Shown here: positions 38,652 to 48,217 of the stretch, piece after piece
Numbering within the stretch: the stretch's first letter is position 1
How the letters are laid out: each line of letters begins with the position of its first letter
NCBI GenBank assembly: GCA_046530735.1
Contig: JBHEQV010000001.1
Coordinates: 1 to 64,000 of the forward strand
From: Arsenophonus sp046530735
Lineage (GTDB): Bacteria; Pseudomonadota; Gammaproteobacteria; Enterobacterales; Enterobacteriaceae
Length of the DNA: 64,000 bases
Direction: 5' to 3'
The notes under the pieces: generated by a model
What the model saw: only the letters and a program-made list of their open reading frames with translations
Databases searched by the model: none
Told to the model about the DNA's origin: nothing
Translations under genes and position numbers: made by a program

Positions 38652-40517
38652 TTAATTAGCGTAATAGTTATTAATTGATTTTACAATGCCTTTAGCATTA
38701 AGCCCTAATTCAGCCAAAATTTCTGTTTGATTTCCTTGTGAGATATAGTAATCAGGTAAACCAAGATTAATGATAGGCATAATATGATGGGCTTTTAATA
38801 AAAATTCATTAACACCGCTACCTGCTCCACCTATAATTGCATTTTCTTCTAATGTTACTAATAACTTATGATTTTGAGCTATCTCCAGTATCAAGGTTTC
38901 ATCTAATGGTTTTACAAACCTCATATCTACTACGGTAGCATTAAGTAATTCTGCAGCTTTTATCGCTTCGCTAAGTAATGTTCCAAAATTTAAGATGGCA
39001 ATTTTTTTTCCTTTTCGGCGAATTAGCCCTTTGCTAATTAAAATTTTTGCTAAAGGTTGTAGAGTAGCACCAGAGCCGGTACCCCTTGGATAACGAACCG
39101 CAACAGGACCATCCTGATAGTGATAACCCGTATGTAGCATTTGACGGCATTCGTTTTCATCACTAGGCGACATAATTATCATATCAGGTAGACAACGTAA
39201 AAATGATAAATCGAAGGCACCTTGATGTGTTTGTCCGTCGGCACCAACAATGCCTGCTCTATCTATTGCAAACAGAATAGGCAATTTTTGAATGGCTACA
39301 TCATGAATCACTTGATCATAGGCGCGTTGTAAAAAAGTAGAATAAATAGCAACGACAGGTTTATACCCTCCAATAGCAAGACCAGCTCCAAAAGTCACAG
39401 CGTGTTGTTCTGCAATAGCAACATCAAAATATTGATTTGGATAGGTTTTAGAAAATTTAAGCATTCCCGATCCTTCTCGCATGGCTGGTGTGATAGCCAT
39501 AAGTTTAGGATCATTAGCTGCTTCTTGGCACAACCAATCCCCAAAAACTTGTGAAAACGTTAATTGGTTATTATTGTTTTTTGGTAGGCTAAAAGTTGTT
39601 GGATCAAATTTAGGCACAGCATGCCAACTGATAGGATCTTTTTCTGCGGGCTCATAACCCTTACCTTTCTTAGTAAAGATATGCAAAAACTGTGGACCTT
39701 TTAATTCACGCATATTTTTTAATGTTTGTACTAATGTTAGTACATCATGGCCGTCAATTGGACCAATGTAGTTAAATCCCAATTCTTCGAACATAGTACT
39801 AGGAATTACCATACCTTTAAGGTGCTCTTCAGTTTTTTTTAATAATTCTTTAATTGATGGAATATTAGAAAATACTTTTTTTCCTCCTTCACGCAATCTA
39901 GTATAGAGATTACCAGATAATAATTGCGCTAAATGATTATTTAACGCTCCAACATTTTCTGAAATTGACATTTCATTATCATTAAGGATTACTAACATAT
40001 CTTTATGAATGTCACCCGCATGATTCATTGCTTCAAAAGCTATACCTGCGGTAATGGCACCATCACCAATAACACAAACCGTTTTGCGATCCTTATTCTC
40101 ATATTCAGCAGCTACTGCCATCCCAAGGCCAGCACTGATAGAAGTGGAGGAATGACCGACACTAAGAACGTCATATTCACTTTCTGGGCGCCATGGGAAA
40201 GGATGTAATCCATTTTTTTGTCGTATGGTATCAATACGATCGCGGCGACCAGTTAATATCTTATGTGGATATGACTGGTGGCCAACATCCCAGATAAGAT
40301 TATCAAATGGGGTTTTATAAACATAGTGTAAAGCGACAGTGAGTTCAATGGCTCCCAATCCAGAAGCGAAATGTCCACTGGAACGACTAACACTATTTAA
40401 TAAAAATTCTCGTAATTCTTTACATAATTTGCCAAGACTTTCTTTTGGTAAAAGCCGCAACTCTTCCGGCGTTTTTATTAATGCTAAGGTTGGATAGAAA
40501 GTAATATCGATATTCAT
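38652..40517 (-). CDS. dxs: 1-deoxy-D-xylulose-5-phosphate synthase
   Basis: A 621-residue thiamine-diphosphate enzyme (E. coli Dxs 620) that condenses pyruvate and glyceraldehyde 3-phosphate in the first step of the methylerythritol phosphate route to isoprenoids. Visible motifs are WDVGHQSYPHKILTGR, VGHSSTSISAGLGMA, CVIGDGAITAGIAFEAMNHA with the downstream N of the cofactor motif, IDGHD, and the transketolase-like IAEQHAVTFGAGLAIGG with the catalytic Glu. The C-terminal domain has DRAGIVGADGQTHQGAFD and RYPRGTG. It is the third gene of xseB-ispA-dxs and lies about 115 bp after ispA. All residues of the cofactor site appear intact. Confidence 0.98.
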   Translation of the reverse strand: MNIDITFYPTLALIKTPEELRLLPKESLGKLCKELREFLLNSVSRSSGHFASGLGAIELTVALHYVYKTPFDNLIWDVGHQSYPHKILTGRRDRIDTIRQKNGLHPFPWRPESEYDVLSVGHSSTSISAGLGMAVAAEYENKDRKTVCVIGDGAITAGIAFEAMNHAGDIHKDMLVILNDNEMSISENVGALNNHLAQLLSGNLYTRLREGGKKVFSNIPSIKELLKKTEEHLKGMVIPSTMFEELGFNYIGPIDGHDVLTLVQTLKNMRELKGPQFLHIFTKKGKGYEPAEKDPISWHAVPKFDPTTFSLPKNNNNQLTFSQVFGDWLCQEAANDPKLMAITPAMREGSGMLKFSKTYPNQYFDVAIAEQHAVTFGAGLAIGGYKPVVAIYSTFLQRAYDQVIHDVAIQKLPILFAIDRAGIVGADGQTHQGAFDLSFLRCLPDMIIMSPSDENECRQMLHTGYHYQDGPVAVRYPRGTGSGATLQPLAKILISKGLIRRKGKKIAILNFGTLLSEAIKAAELLNATVVDMRFVKPLDETLILEIAQNHKLLVTLEENAIIGGAGSGVNEFLLKAHHIMPIINLGLPDYYISQGNQTEILAELGLNAKGIVKSINNYYAN

Positions 40518-40634
40518 GTCTTCTCATTAAATAATTGTTTTTGTTTATATCAATGACGCTATAGTAGCCGTACCCCGTTAAAAGATTATTTTGAATTTTA
40601 TTACTGGTAAACATTCTGTTTTAAATAAAGAAAA

Positions 40635-41555
40635 TTAGCTTTTTCGTTCGATAATAAAGTGTGTTAAATTTTGTAATGTTTCCGTATTAAATCCATACTG
40701 TTGTTCTAGCATATAAAGTGCATCTAATGCTTGTTCATGTAAGCTGTTCGCTTTTTTTTTTGCTTGTTCAACACCAATTAATGTTGGATAGGTACTTTTT
40801 TTATGTTTTTTATCAAATCCATGATCTTTACCTAAAATGTCTGCATCACCAATAACGTCAAGAATATCGTCATGAACTTGGAATAGCAGACCAATTGCAT
40901 TGGCATATCTATCTAATGATAGTAGTAATTTGTAGCTTTGATTCCCGGCCGCAAGTGCACTCATTCTGATAGCGGCACGAATTAATGCTCCCGTTTTATG
41001 CTGATGAATAGATTCTAATGTTGTTATATCAATTTGTTGTCCTTCTGATTCCATATCTAGCGCTTGGCCGCTACACATACCTCCTGCTCCACTAGCAGTA
41101 GCTAGCTCAGATATCATCGCCAGGCGATTAGTGTCATTAACATCAGGCATAGCAGAACGAGATAAGATATCAAAGGCAAGTGTTTGCAAAGCATCACCAG
41201 CCAAAATTGCATGAGCTTCACCAAAAGAAATATGGCAGGTAGGTTGACCACGACGTAAATTATCGCTATCCATTGCAGGTAGATCATCATGAATTAATGA
41301 ATAAGCATGAATGCATTCAACAACCACAGCAGGTACATCCAGATTTTCCACAGCAACGTTTAACATATCACCTATAGCATAAACTAAAAAAGGTCTTAGT
41401 CGTTTTCCACCAAGTAATGTGCTATATTTCATCGCCATGACTAGTTGACTTTGATTAAATGGAAGACGCTGAAATTGGTTTAATAGAATTTTATTGACGC
41501 GATCTTGTACCCATTGGTGCTGATCCGCAAAGGAAAGAGTCACTATTTCAGACAT
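40635..41555 (-). CDS. ispA: Farnesyl diphosphate synthase
   Basis: A 306-residue short-chain prenyltransferase (E. coli IspA 299) that builds farnesyl diphosphate, the precursor of undecaprenyl phosphate, ubiquinone side chains and heme O. The first aspartate-rich motif is LIHDDLPAMD and the second is HDDILDVIGD; GGKRLRPF and HKTGALIRAAIR are also present. The residue before the second motif is His where E. coli has Gln. The ATG lies four bases after the xseB stop codon. The product connects to the cyoE-encoded heme O synthase, which needs farnesyl diphosphate, and to the YbjG-like phosphatase that recycles undecaprenyl carriers. Confidence 0.97.
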   Translation of the reverse strand: MSEIVTLSFADQHQWVQDRVNKILLNQFQRLPFNQSQLVMAMKYSTLLGGKRLRPFLVYAIGDMLNVAVENLDVPAVVVECIHAYSLIHDDLPAMDSDNLRRGQPTCHISFGEAHAILAGDALQTLAFDILSRSAMPDVNDTNRLAMISELATASGAGGMCSGQALDMESEGQQIDITTLESIHQHKTGALIRAAIRMSALAAGNQSYKLLLSLDRYANAIGLLFQVHDDILDVIGDADILGKDHGFDKKHKKSTYPTLIGVEQAKKKANSLHEQALDALYMLEQQYGFNTETLQNLTHFIIERKS

Positions 41556-41558
41556 GAT

Positions 41559-41813
41559 TTATTTATCTTCCGGCCTAAAGTTATCTAGTGGTGCGCTATC
41601 ATCGGCTTGTAATAAAATTTTAACCCGTTGCTCTGCCTGTTGCAACGCTTTTTGTCCTTGTCTAGCTAATTGGATTCCATGTTCAAATTCACTTAATGCT
41701 TTTTCCAGCGAAAGTTCACCTGATTCTAAGCGTGTGAGAATCTTTTCTATCTCTGTTAGAGAAGATTCAAAAGATAACGGATCTTGTCTATCAGATATTT
41801 TATTTTTATCCAT
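41559..41813 (-). CDS. xseB: Exodeoxyribonuclease VII small subunit
   Basis: An 84-residue helical subunit (E. coli XseB 80) of exonuclease VII. The conserved core FESSLTEIEKILTRLESGEL, SLEKALSEFEHGIQLARQGQ and KALQQAEQRVKIL is complete. It leads the xseB-ispA-dxs operon, with ispA starting three bases after the stop. The large subunit gene xseA is not in this window, so whether an active enzyme forms is unknown; the gene may also persist because of its position in the operon. Confidence 0.95.
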   Translation of the reverse strand: MDKNKISDRQDPLSFESSLTEIEKILTRLESGELSLEKALSEFEHGIQLARQGQKALQQAEQRVKILLQADDSAPLDNFRPEDK

Positions 41814-42033
41814 AATTGTTTATTTACCTTAATATATAGTGAATTATGCGCGTGCCAGGTATTTTACCTTACTATATTATGTATAGAATTTATTCTTTTT
41901 ATGATTTTCAGTGATTAACTCAGCAATATAGTGAGATATACTTCTCTCATTTAAATTAAATGCTCTTCCTGCTAATAAATATGTATAATATGTGTTTATT
42001 TATAAAACTAAAAATCAACTTTTATATAAAATT

Positions 42034-43482
42034 ATGAAATTTATTATTAAACTATTTCCTGAAATTACTATTAAAAGCCAATCAGTGCGGTTACGCTTTA
42101 TTGCAATATTGGCTAGCAATATTCTTAATATATTGAAGGTGTTAGATTCGGAAATTATCGTTAATAAACATTGGGATAATATTGAAGTTCGCACTAAAAA
42201 AAACACATTTCATAATAAAATCTATGATGCTTTAACAAGAATTCCTGGTATTCATCATATTTTGTTAGTTGAAGAACATCAATTCCGTGATATACATCAT
42301 ATTTTTAAGTTAACTTATGAAAGTTATGCTAAATTTCTAACGAATAAAACTTTTTGCGTACGAGTTAAACGTCGTGGTCATCACGATTTTACTTCAATTG
42401 AAGTAGAACGTTATGTTGGTGGTGGATTAAATCAATATATTTCGTCAGCTAAAGTAAAACTAAATCAGCCTAATCTCACTATAAATCTTGAAATTAAAAA
42501 CGATAAAGTCATTCTTATTAAATCCCGTATTCAAGGAATTGGTGGATTTCCTATCGGTACACAAGAAGATGTTTTATCTTTGATATCAGGTGGTTTTGAT
42601 TCTAGTGTATCTAGCTACATGCTAATACGGCGTGGTTGTCGAGTTCATTACTGTTTTTTTAATCTGAGTGGCAAAAATCATGAGATTGGCGTAAAGCAAA
42701 TTGCTTATCATCTTTGGCATCGTTTTGCTCGTTCACATAAAGTGCGTTTTGTTATGATAGATTTTGCTCCAATTATAAGTGAGATCTTTGAAAAAATTGA
42801 TGATAGTCAAATGGGAATAGTCTTAAAAAGAATGATGGTACGGGCAGCATCCATGATAGCAGAACGTTATGGGGTTCAGGCATTAGTAACCGGAGAAGCG
42901 TTAGGGCAAGTTTCTAGCCAGACATTAACTAATCTACGTATAATTGATAATGTTACTGATATATTGATTTTGCGGCCATTAATTTCACATGATAAAGAAA
43001 GTATTATTAATGTTTCTCGTGAGATAGGGACTGAAGATCTTTCACGTACAATACCCGAATTTTGTGGCGTTATCTCTAAAAAGCCAACGGTGAAAGCAGT
43101 AAAAATAAAAATTGAAGAACAGGAAACTAATTTTAATTTTACTCTGCTTGATCATCTTGTTAGTAAAGCACAAAATATTGATATTCGTCATATAATAAAT
43201 GATAGGCAAAATGAAATACCAGAAGTAGAAATTATCACTAGATTTTCAATCAATGATATTATTCTGGATATTCGTGCTCCTGATGAACAAAAAGCACATC
43301 CACTCAAGCTTAAAGGTGTTAAAGTAATGTTATTGCCATTTTATAAGCTGAATAATCAATTTAGTGAGCTACCACAAGAAAAATCCTATTTGCTTTATTG
43401 TGATCGCGGTATTATGAGCCGCTTACAGGTAATTTATTTAAATGAACAAGGTTTTAAAAATGCAAAAGTATATCAGCCTTAA
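42034..43482 (+). CDS. thiI: tRNA 4-thiouridine synthetase ThiI
   Basis: A 482-residue enzyme, the same length as E. coli ThiI, that makes 4-thiouridine at position 8 of tRNA and carries sulfur for the thiamine thiazole ring. I choose the ATG at 42034 (MKFIIKLFPEITIKSQSVRL), which exactly fits the family start. The N-terminal ferredoxin-like and THUMP domains are followed by the PP-loop SLISGGFDSSVSSYM. The two functional cysteines are kept, one in IPEFCGVISKKPTVKA and one in the C-terminal rhodanese domain (YLLYCDRGIMSRLQ). It is divergent from the xseB operon across a 220-bp gap, as in E. coli. In thiamine terms it pairs with thiL. Confidence 0.97.
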   Translation: MKFIIKLFPEITIKSQSVRLRFIAILASNILNILKVLDSEIIVNKHWDNIEVRTKKNTFHNKIYDALTRIPGIHHILLVEEHQFRDIHHIFKLTYESYAKFLTNKTFCVRVKRRGHHDFTSIEVERYVGGGLNQYISSAKVKLNQPNLTINLEIKNDKVILIKSRIQGIGGFPIGTQEDVLSLISGGFDSSVSSYMLIRRGCRVHYCFFNLSGKNHEIGVKQIAYHLWHRFARSHKVRFVMIDFAPIISEIFEKIDDSQMGIVLKRMMVRAASMIAERYGVQALVTGEALGQVSSQTLTNLRIIDNVTDILILRPLISHDKESIINVSREIGTEDLSRTIPEFCGVISKKPTVKAVKIKIEEQETNFNFTLLDHLVSKAQNIDIRHIINDRQNEIPEVEIITRFSINDIILDIRAPDEQKAHPLKLKGVKVMLLPFYKLNNQFSELPQEKSYLLYCDRGIMSRLQVIYLNEQGFKNAKVYQP

Positions 43483-43574
43483 TGTAATGATCGGTTAATT
43501 TAACTTATCTTAAGGATATAGATCAATTTAAGAGAGTATGTATAATTTGCTTATATATCATCATTAGTTGCACA

Positions 43575-44165
43575 GTAATAAATGCCAGGTGAAAGGACAA
43601 ATTGCGAAACAACTTTTGCTGTTTTTTAACAGCTAGTAGCTCGATAATTTCAAGTAAAAGTTAATAGGTATATCACCTATACCTCCTTGCCTAGTAAATA
43701 ATTTTCCGTTCGTCATACTATACAGAAGAATCAACGTATTTGTGGATACAAATTTTATTTTCTAAACTAGAATAACCGGTAATATTATCGATCATAAATA
43801 AATATGATATTCAAATATCAATTCGGCACTGCATAAATTGCAGCAATAATTTACTCAAAATGATTAAGCTAATAATTTTTTAATGATCAGGGATTATCAC
43901 TAAATACTTATTCACCTTTTAGTTCACCAGTAACTCAATGGCAGTAAAATCTTGTTCAATAATATTAACTAAGTGTCGATAAAAATTTTAGCTGTAAGCA
44001 ATATTAATACTAATTTGATATTATCTACGGTATTCGCGATTATTACTGAGATCTCGTATCTAGTTAATAGAGCAACCGCTGTTATAAGCTTCTATTCCTT
44101 TGCTAGCATTACACAAAAAACGAGGATGGTTAGATGTGATGTTATAAGTTTCTCTCTGCCTATTT
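43575..44165 (-). pseudogene. yajL: yajL pseudogene, DJ-1/PfpI-family protein
   Basis: E. coli has yajL just after thiI on the opposite strand, and a relic sits in that place here. The minus strand reads, in shifting frames, VCVA-KG-like, AVALLTRYEISVIIANTVDN (family [20 protein letters not shown]), LLTAKIFIDT, IIAAIYAVPN with ITGYSSLENKI (family IVAAICAAPATVL, NMTGFPTLKDKI), then YVDSSV-YDERKII, IIELLAVKKQQ and LAFITVQ-like (family IIDLLVGREKA, AAGIYNYYE). In the AICAAPA segment the conserved cysteine has become tyrosine. Several stops and frameshifts are present. An IS1595 copy begins immediately upstream. Confidence 0.8.
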
Positions 44166-44177
44166 AATATATAAATA

Positions 44178-44815
44178 GACTATGTTAGTAAAGATTATTG
44201 TTTTGTTTGCAATGCAATTTGTAGTCACTTCTGTATTCTAATTATTGTGGTTTTAAACAATTTTTTTAGGCTAGATAATTCGGTAAATAAAACGATCTTG
44301 CACCATAAAATCTATTTAGGTATTCTTTTAATTAGATAATATAGCTGTTCATATTTTAAATATGGAATTCCTTACCAATAACTTCTCTGAGTATCCAACC
44401 TTATTAAAAATAAGTGGCTATTTTCATGCTTGTTGGAAAAGGTTTCTTATAATTTTGCTGCATCCGACTCTTATCAAGAATTAACTCAAGAGAACGGCTA
44501 ACATACTCTGCATTAAATTCTTCAAGAGTTTCATCGCTCATTATGACATCTTATTAATCTCTAGCGATTAAAAGCGCAATTCGTTCTCTCTACTTTTACC
44601 TCCTACTTTACAGCACTTTCTATATTTTTATATTGGATATAATATTTACCTTTAAAAGATTTAGAGAAAAATGTTTCATCGATTTTAAAATATACTTAGT
44701 ATATTTAAGTTAGCTGTCGCTGATGAAGTAAAGAAACAGTGACGTCATCTAAACGCTGTTTTTAAAACAATGCCTATTTTGTTTTCCTGATTCCAGTAAG
44801 TCAAGAGATTTATTT
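44178..44815 (-). mobile_element. IS1595-family element, C-terminal half of a split copy
   Basis: The terminal repeat AGACTATGTTAGTAAAGATT begins at 44178. The sequence aligns with 18852-19490 and carries the C-terminal two thirds of the transposase pseudogene on the minus strand. Homology stops near 44815 and resumes near 47713, where the N-terminal part lies. The intervening DNA includes an IS91-family copy. Confidence 0.65.
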
Positions 44816-45690
44816 TAGGATTAGCAAATTTGCTTGCATTATAATATATAATCATCTTGATAAGTACTTTACGGAACTAAATAACTATACTTTCCTTTTT
44901 ATGGATTTTTGGTTGATTTCTTATACGGGTGAGATAAGAATGTCAATTCTTATAATTACGCCATATCTTTTTATTAACTTTTTATCTTTTCAATCATAGA
45001 AAAAGAGAAGAGGGGACTCTTACTATTAAAGTAGCGCTAACGATGAATAAACAAGCAAAAATAATTACACTGATTCTATATTCATTCTGATATTTGCATC
45101 CCCACTTTCAGCTAGTATAAGCATTTAAGATGTGTAAGTCGATTTTTTACTAGAGAGAAGGGGGATCGTAAGAAGATAGTACTGACGTAATTAAAGAGGC
45201 AAAATATCGATTGATATTGCGGCCTTTTTGTTTATAAGTAAGCATATATTTTGATTAATCCTTATTGATACCCACCAGAAAATCGTTATAATATCCGTAT
45301 TGGTTGTCTATAAGAAATTGAATAGTATAAAATATATCGACTGACCTATCTAGTTAAGTCACCGTGGTAGCACCCGGAAGATTTAATAATAAATATGCGA
45401 TTATATGTAATCAAGTTTATAACTATGGATAATCATTTAATTGAATGAAGTTATTTAACTATATACAGAGTATAGTTCATTCCATGATATAAAATATGAT
45501 TTACCTAGTAACTGTCAACATTGCAAAAATACACATAAGAATTTAATCGATTATAGAGCGAAGTAATAAATATAAAATCCATAATATTAACATGTGAGGG
45601 ATAAGGAGGTATCTACCCACTTAAAATATGTAATTTCTTACGGCATAACCTTCCGGCTAGCGTTCATAGGGTTTTTTGGTAATGCTGAAA
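44816..45690. other. Unresolved DNA within the split IS1595 copy
   Basis: About 870 bp without a recognised gene lie between the broken IS1595 half and the recognisable part of IS91 copy 3. The stretch AAAGAGGCAAAATATCGATTG to CGGCCTTTTTG near 45196-45231 is a loose hairpin with a T run. The part from 45590 (GTGAGGGATAAGGAGGTATC) contains a strong ribosome-binding-like AAGGAGG without a following open frame. It may be the far 5' end of the IS91 copy or an older insertion. Confidence 0.3.
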
Positions 45691-47712
45691 TAAAAAATTA
45701 GAAACGATAAGAAATGAAAAGATAGGTAGTGTTAATAAACATAGCTCCCTATTATATAAAATGGGCAGTTTGCTGCTTTTGGGATCTTCATGATCTAAGT
45801 ATTGTTTATAGTCTTCGATATATTAATTTTCAAGAATTCAGGCAGATAGCTCAGAATAAATCTTATAAAATCATAAACTATGGTAAATTACAAAATAACA
45901 CGCAACTTCACGTATTACACCACCTGTTTATCCGAACTGCTTTATGATTTCCCTACTGAAATAAATAATGATAGAGATAGACTGAATTTTCATAACACCT
46001 CAAAAGGAAACCATACAGAAATGACATTGCGACTCGGTTCACAAATTTTTTATCGACACATAGGTAATTATCCAGCCTCTAGTCATGATTTATTCAAAAT
46101 TTTAAATAAACGCCAAGACAAAGCCGATGATGCTTGATACAACTGCATTGAAGAGAAAATTACTGAAAAGTATGCTTCCCAACGAATTTATCATCTATAG
46201 GGAACCAGAGATAATTCCAGTCTCCTTTTCTCCTTAGGCAAAAACAAAGATAACTGAGAGCGTCATGAACAAATACGGACAAGATGAAGATTTCTCTTTT
46301 TCTGGAAAGATACTAAAAGAGTAATTTATCCATATGTATATCTCTTCTGCTCAACTAAACTTCTTTTTATTATTAATTACGACTGAAATAATTTTATTAA
46401 AAAATACGTTAAAAGTATCAACTTGTGGACAAATCTATTTGTAAAGAGGATTCTTTCCTAAATCATTTGTATCATAGTTATCAAAACGACTACTACTGTG
46501 ATTCTCCTGAATTGTTCTTCCCATACAGTTATTTTTCTATTATATTTATAAGTGAACAGCCCGGCGTTCATGCAGAGTTAAAACTACCGAGCAGTAGTTA
46601 GCACAGCAGATTCATAGTTATACCAAACTTTTCGATTGGCAACAGATTACTTTTACTATATCTCATCTTCTTTGCCCTTTTTAACAAAATGGGGCCATTA
46701 TTCACTACTTAATGCTCCATTTATGTCAGTTCAAAACTTGCGATATGCTTCAGTGAACACATAAAGCATGATATCAAAAATTGATATCTTCTGTGCTTTG
46801 TATATTTATGATCAACAACTCAAATCAACATCGGAATGATTATATCTCCGTTACTCCTCTAGCAGTCTATCATATTAAAGTCTTATATGGTAATCCCCTG
46901 TTCTTCAAAAAAAAGAATGGAAAAGAAATTTTGTGAGGCGTTGTCATCCGGCTTCTGCGTCACAACTATGACTTAATAAAACGCAGAATCTTCTCTGTTT
47001 TTGTACATATATCCCCGCCACAGAAAGCAGTGACGCGGCGTTACCCTGAAAGAGAATAGTAGGACGATTACTGGAATGTTCACTTGGATAAAAAGAAAAA
47101 ATGAGTCTGATATAGCGCAAAATATCTCTGCACTACCTTAACTCTAGTATTCACGTTAAAACTGCGATATTACCAAATGGAGTAATTGAATATCATTACT
47201 ATGACTACCTCACTTAACAATACTGGTATCAAGATCCTGATTAGGAAGAGATATTCTAGCACTATATTAGTTATATTCTAACAAAGCATTTAAGATGCTA
47301 TATTACTATGATTTATTATTGAATTATAAACAAAACATGCTATTACTAAAGGTGTATAGGTGATGAAGATATATGACGTCTCGCAAAAAATCAAAAAATT
47401 AAGATTTGGCTTTTTAATAAAAGGGGATTCCTGCGTGCAAATTCATATAAATTTATTTTAGTTTAGCAATAAACTACTTTTTATTGAAACTCAGGTTAGT
47501 AACCAGACAACGGAATTATTGTAAGAAAGAATACATAAAATGAAAAACTAGGGGTTACTAAGCTAAATCTAGAGTTAGACTTTAAAATTAGTGCATTATA
47601 TCAAAGAATACACATTTCAATAAAATTTTACTTACAATAGCTCTAAAAACTGATTCTTTATCTTTTTAGAAAAAAAGATACCTTTTGCTCTTCATTTAAA
47701 AAGCAATTCAAT
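45691..47712 (+). mobile_element. IS91-family element (copy 3), transposase pseudogene
   Basis: This copy runs opposite to copy 1 and matches it over about 2 kb. The plus strand reads WQQITFTISHLLCPF, SSVLCIFMINNSNQH (family GIFCALHTYGRQLNWH), WKRNFVRRCHPAS, YWNVHLDKKKKN (family YWKVHFAKK), a VNIKTAILPNGVIEYHYYDY-like segment, ILTKHLRCYITMIY and INKTCYY-RCI (family HIPPKHFKIVRYYGFL, KRNTLLPKVY). Stops and frameshifts are frequent. The 3' tail, with a hairpin and AAAAAGCAATTCAATTTA, ends near 47712 and abuts IS1595 sequence. The 5' module at 45740-46140 is shared with copy 1 and with 25961-26470. Confidence 0.75.
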
Positions 47713-48117
47713 TTATTAATAATCAAGATATTCAAAATATCGTAGATAATTAAACAATCTATCCTTATTATCTAGTTTCTCTAAAAGCGTCACAGTAAGA
47801 TTGTTATATGTTTTTCTGCAATCGTGGATTTTGCAACGATATCGAATCCTAATAAATATTCTCAACGAATAACCATATTCACTGTAACAATATGGGCAAT
47901 AAAGTAGATTGAGTTGCTTCAATTCATAAATTGACATTATCTGATAGGTTATCGACGAGCCAATCTAATGAAACGCAGATCTATGTTAGCAGGGGTAAGG
48001 AAAGAGTTTATTTGATCTGTATGATGACTGTTTGTTTTTCATGATAAACTTCTGTAGTAAAAATTCTTCATACAGCATAATGGATTTCTACGGATAATTT
48101 TTACTAATATAGCCCTC
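47713..48117 (-). mobile_element. IS1595-family element, N-terminal half of a split copy
   Basis: An open stretch of 73 codons on the minus strand (47716-47937) keeps the zinc ribbon of the IS1595 transposase: YCPYCYSEYGYSL, YRCKIHDCRKTYNNLT, DRLFNYLRYFEYLDY. The far terminal repeat (TTTTTACTAATATAGCCCT) ends near 48117. Together with 44178-44815 it makes one element cut by the DNA between, which contains IS91 copy 3. Confidence 0.75.
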
Positions 48118-48217
48118 TTATTATTTTATTTTTATAAAATGCATTTCATAATTAACAATATAAATTACCTACCTAGGACACACTCTGCACAGGAAAGCAA
48201 GTTATCAATATCCCGCT
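48118..48217. other. Short spacer between IS1595 and IS256
   Basis: About 100 bp of AT-rich sequence with no recognised remnant. It could be the original genomic flank of the IS1595 copy. Confidence 0.4.

Noticed and set aside
41554..41832. Plus-strand open frame opposite xseB
   Set aside because: Antisense shadow of xseB and its leader; the minus-strand product matches the family completely.
41822..42033. TPP riboswitch upstream of thiI
   Set aside because: The leader lacks the conserved CUGAGA and ACCUGA-type elements of a THI box in a plausible arrangement.
45880..46137. An 85-codon open frame as a stand-alone gene
   Set aside because: The same DNA recurs in the 5' module of other IS91 copies with broken frames, so it is treated as part of that element.
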